Shown piece by piece: positions 8,800 through 10,425 of a stretch of DNA of 10,425 nucleotides. Origin of the DNA: Cladosporium sp. IMV 00045 (Eukaryota > Ascomycota > Dothideomycetes > Cladosporiales > Cladosporiaceae); contig MSJI02000325.1 of the NCBI GenBank assembly GCA_001931905.2, positions 1-10,425 of the forward strand, given 5' to 3'. The notes below the pieces were generated by a model. That model was not told where the DNA came from. It did not search any database and saw only the letters and a list, made by a program, of their open reading frames with translations. Position 1 is the stretch's first letter, and every line of letters begins with the position of its first letter. The position numbers and the translations under genes were made by a program.

Positions 8800-9639
8800 T
8801 TGTTGTATCGATGGAGTAGGACTTTCAATTTCGCGCCGCTATCCGCATATATCTCATCTTAACATGTGCTAGTACCGGCATTCAAGCTAAGGCGTTGCGC
8901 TCGGCCAATGGGAAACACCACTCACAGCACCGGGGCTGGTACGTGCTGGTACGTGCTGGTACAAGTTCGCGTTGGGAGCCGCTACAGCGAGTCACAAGCA
9001 CGAAGTCGTTCGGACAAGCTATGGCTGGTCGACACATCACAAAAATGCCGCGGAACAAGAGACGAGTAAGACCAAGATTGCAGGGGAAAGGCAAGTATGT
9101 ACATGTACCATGGCAACTTTTTCACGTACACGATGCACGGTCATTTCAACCGCATCCCCTCAACTGTGAGCCCTGTCAAGAAGACCCTTTCTCCGCAAGT
9201 CCTTGCGCGGCGCGCTCCACAGCATCTAAGAGGCTAGATTGAATTATGGCAATGTTGAAACTGCATGCAATTTCCTTCACAATCTGACATGCATGTTTGC
9301 ATCGCAACCCCGCCTCATTCCCACGTTGGTTTAGGGCACAGTGCCTGTACAGACTTCAAGTGTATCCACCCAAGTGGCTGCCGCCGGGAAATGAGATCGG
9401 AAAATTGCCGCGCATCGGCGATCGCCAGCTTTGATGCCGCAGATACCATGTGCAACGACTCTGCACCTGTCGCATGTTGAATTGGCGGAAGCAATGCATA
9501 TTCAACGTGGACAGAATTAGCGATGAACCGTGTAATGGGATGCATGGGCACAAATACCATGATATATCCCGGCCTGACTATACAGGTGCCGACTTCTCAA
9601 ACACTATCCTCGAATAAGGCACTCTCTCATCTCTACCTG
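8800..9639. other. Interval downstream of the zinc-cluster gene, no supported gene
   Basis: Open frames here (for example 8895-9242 and 9265-9480 on +, 9315-9560 on -) overlap each other and have no recognisable motif. The interval holds a three-copy 10-bp tandem repeat at 8935-8964 and an ACATGCATGT palindrome at 9287-9296. The first part is likely the 3' UTR of the zinc-cluster gene. Confidence 0.45.
8935..8964 (+). repeat. 10-bp tandem repeat, three copies
   Basis: The unit GCTGGTACGT occurs twice in a row, followed by a third copy, GCTGGTACAA, that differs in its last two bases. The array is too short to call a stable minisatellite, but its length can vary between strains. Confidence 0.85.
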
Positions 9640-9642
9640 TCA

Positions 9643-9758
9643 CGGGCCAGGCCCGCGACATGCCTATAGTGATGTTGCATGTAGTACGGCAGGTGAGCCG
9701 AGAGCGGCTTCACCTGAGAATTCTGCCCTGAACCGCAGTCGTAGCTCTTCGAGCTACG
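9643..9758. repeat. Cluster of three inverted repeats (hairpins)
   Basis: Three stem-loops lie within 116 bp. The first is CGGGC/GCCCG with a CAG loop (9643-9655). The second has an 11-bp stem, CAGGTGAGCCG against CGGCTTCACCTG with one bulged T and an AGAG loop (9690-9716). The third has a perfect 8-bp stem, CGTAGCTC/GAGCTACG, with a TTC loop (9740-9758). A further loose pairing, GTAGGT with ACCTAC, spans about 9780-9830. There is no convincing U-run behind any of them and no known RNA family that I recognise. They could be a structured RNA, a protein-binding site or a decayed element end. Confidence 0.6.
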
Positions 9759-9879
9759 TCCTTGTCATAGAACCTGTCTGTAGGTTGGCTGTAGTAGACA
9801 ATATATCATCCTGTCTGCATCTACACCTACGTCCCGACCTCCGCCCGTGACACTACCCACGATAGCTGATTAATGTTCT

Positions 9880-10425
9880 CATAAAATTCCATAACTTAGC
9901 TTTATACGCATAATCATTCTCTTACATTCATAATTAAGGTAACGACAGCTATATATATAAGCCATGCCTTTTAGGTAGCAACGATCCTACTAGGTAGTAG
10001 CATAGAGTAGGAACCTATCATTTACAATAGAAGACGCTTTTAGAAAGCAACAAGACAATAATAGAAACGACTAAGGTATAAAGCGAAGGAATTAAGGTAT
10101 TAAAGGCTATATTATAGGATAGCGTAAGTTAGCGAAGCTATAGTGAGGTCACTTCGCGAGGTACTACGTCTATAGGCTCCTAGACTTCCTAGGCTAGGTC
10201 TATATCTCTAGCTAGCTCTTAGAGTTGTAAAGACAGACTTTAGGTTTAGGATAAGCGAATAGTATCGATTAATATAGGTAGATTTAAAGGTATAAAGACG
10301 AACTATAGTAGTATTAGAGATAGCGCTTTAAAAGGTCGACATTTTAACTATAAAGAATAAGAAAGCCGTAGATATAATCCTAGCGAAGAAGCTAAGCTTT
10401 AGCTATCTCCCGATTAGAGATAGGT
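9880..10425. mobile_element. AT-rich RIP-mutated block, probable dead transposon (continues past right edge)
   Basis: Composition changes sharply near 9880. From 10081 to the end (345 bp) I count by hand about 56 TpA, 3 CpA and 2 TpG, while about 14 CpG remain. Loss of CpA/TpG with gain of TpA and retention of CpG is the mark of repeat-induced point mutation, which in Pezizomycotina acts on repeated DNA. TAG and TAA triplets are frequent and no open frame survives. No terminal repeat or readable transposon protein is visible, so the element class is unknown. The mobile-element label rests on RIP targeting repeats. Confidence 0.7.

Noticed and set aside
8873..8890. Third exon of the zinc-cluster gene
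   Set aside because: The GTGAGC donor at 8788 and CTAG acceptor at 8871 are possible, but they would add only YRHSS before a stop. Reading through to the stop at 8799 is simpler; the choice cannot be settled from sequence.
8895..9242. 115-codon frame downstream of the zinc-cluster gene
   Set aside because: It includes the 10-bp tandem repeat, overlaps other frames and shows no domain or family resemblance.
9880..10425. Telomere or centromere sequence
   Set aside because: There are no TTAGGG/CCCTAA arrays, and the CpA/TpG loss is explained by RIP of a repeat.

Overview
The window is nuclear DNA of a filamentous ascomycete (Pezizomycotina). The signs are short introns of 50-64 bp with GT(A/G)AGT-like donors and CTGAC/CTAAT branch points, two proteins from fungal STAND/NLR-associated families, a Zn2Cys6 regulator, and an AT-rich block with the dinucleotide signature of repeat-induced point mutation (RIP). 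A Dothideomycete-like genome is my guess; the order cannot be fixed from sequence alone. All three supported genes are on the + strand. I saw no tRNA, rRNA, CRISPR array or bacterial feature.

Layout. (1) 1-3157: the 3' part of a large NLR-type gene with eight exons in view. It runs in this order: helical N-terminal domain resembling DUF7708, NB-ARC-type NTPase, TPR array, C-terminus ending WMLW. Splicing the seven introns gives 920 uninterrupted residues, so the gene looks functional; its start lies off the left edge. (2) 3158-5419: spacer holding an 88-codon open frame of unknown origin (3842-4108) and, directly after it, a decayed copy of the last two exons and last intron of the NLR gene (4098-4504). 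Weak minus-strand open frames follow. (3) 5420-6708: a two-exon gene for a 412-residue protein with the fungal STAND N-terminal / PigL_N-type (Helo-like) domain, then two copies of a helical repeat, and no NTPase domain. (4) 6709-8300: about 1.6 kb with no gene I can support. (5) 8301-8799: a short Zn2Cys6 protein whose zinc cluster is interrupted by a GC-AG intron. (6) 8800-9640: no supported gene. (7) About 9640-9835: a run of strong inverted repeats. (8) About 9880 to the right edge: AT-rich RIP-type DNA, probably a dead transposon.

How the parts may work together. The NLR gene and the stand-alone Helo-like gene lie in tandem about 2.3 kb apart. In known fungal systems an NLR is often encoded next to a separate protein carrying a cell-death domain, for example NWD2 with HET-S and PNT1 with HELLF. 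A similar receptor/partner arrangement is possible here but is inference: no shared amyloid motif is visible, and the N-terminus of the receptor is outside the window. The partial duplication of NLR exons, the RIP block and the large gene-poor stretches fit a fast-evolving accessory region.
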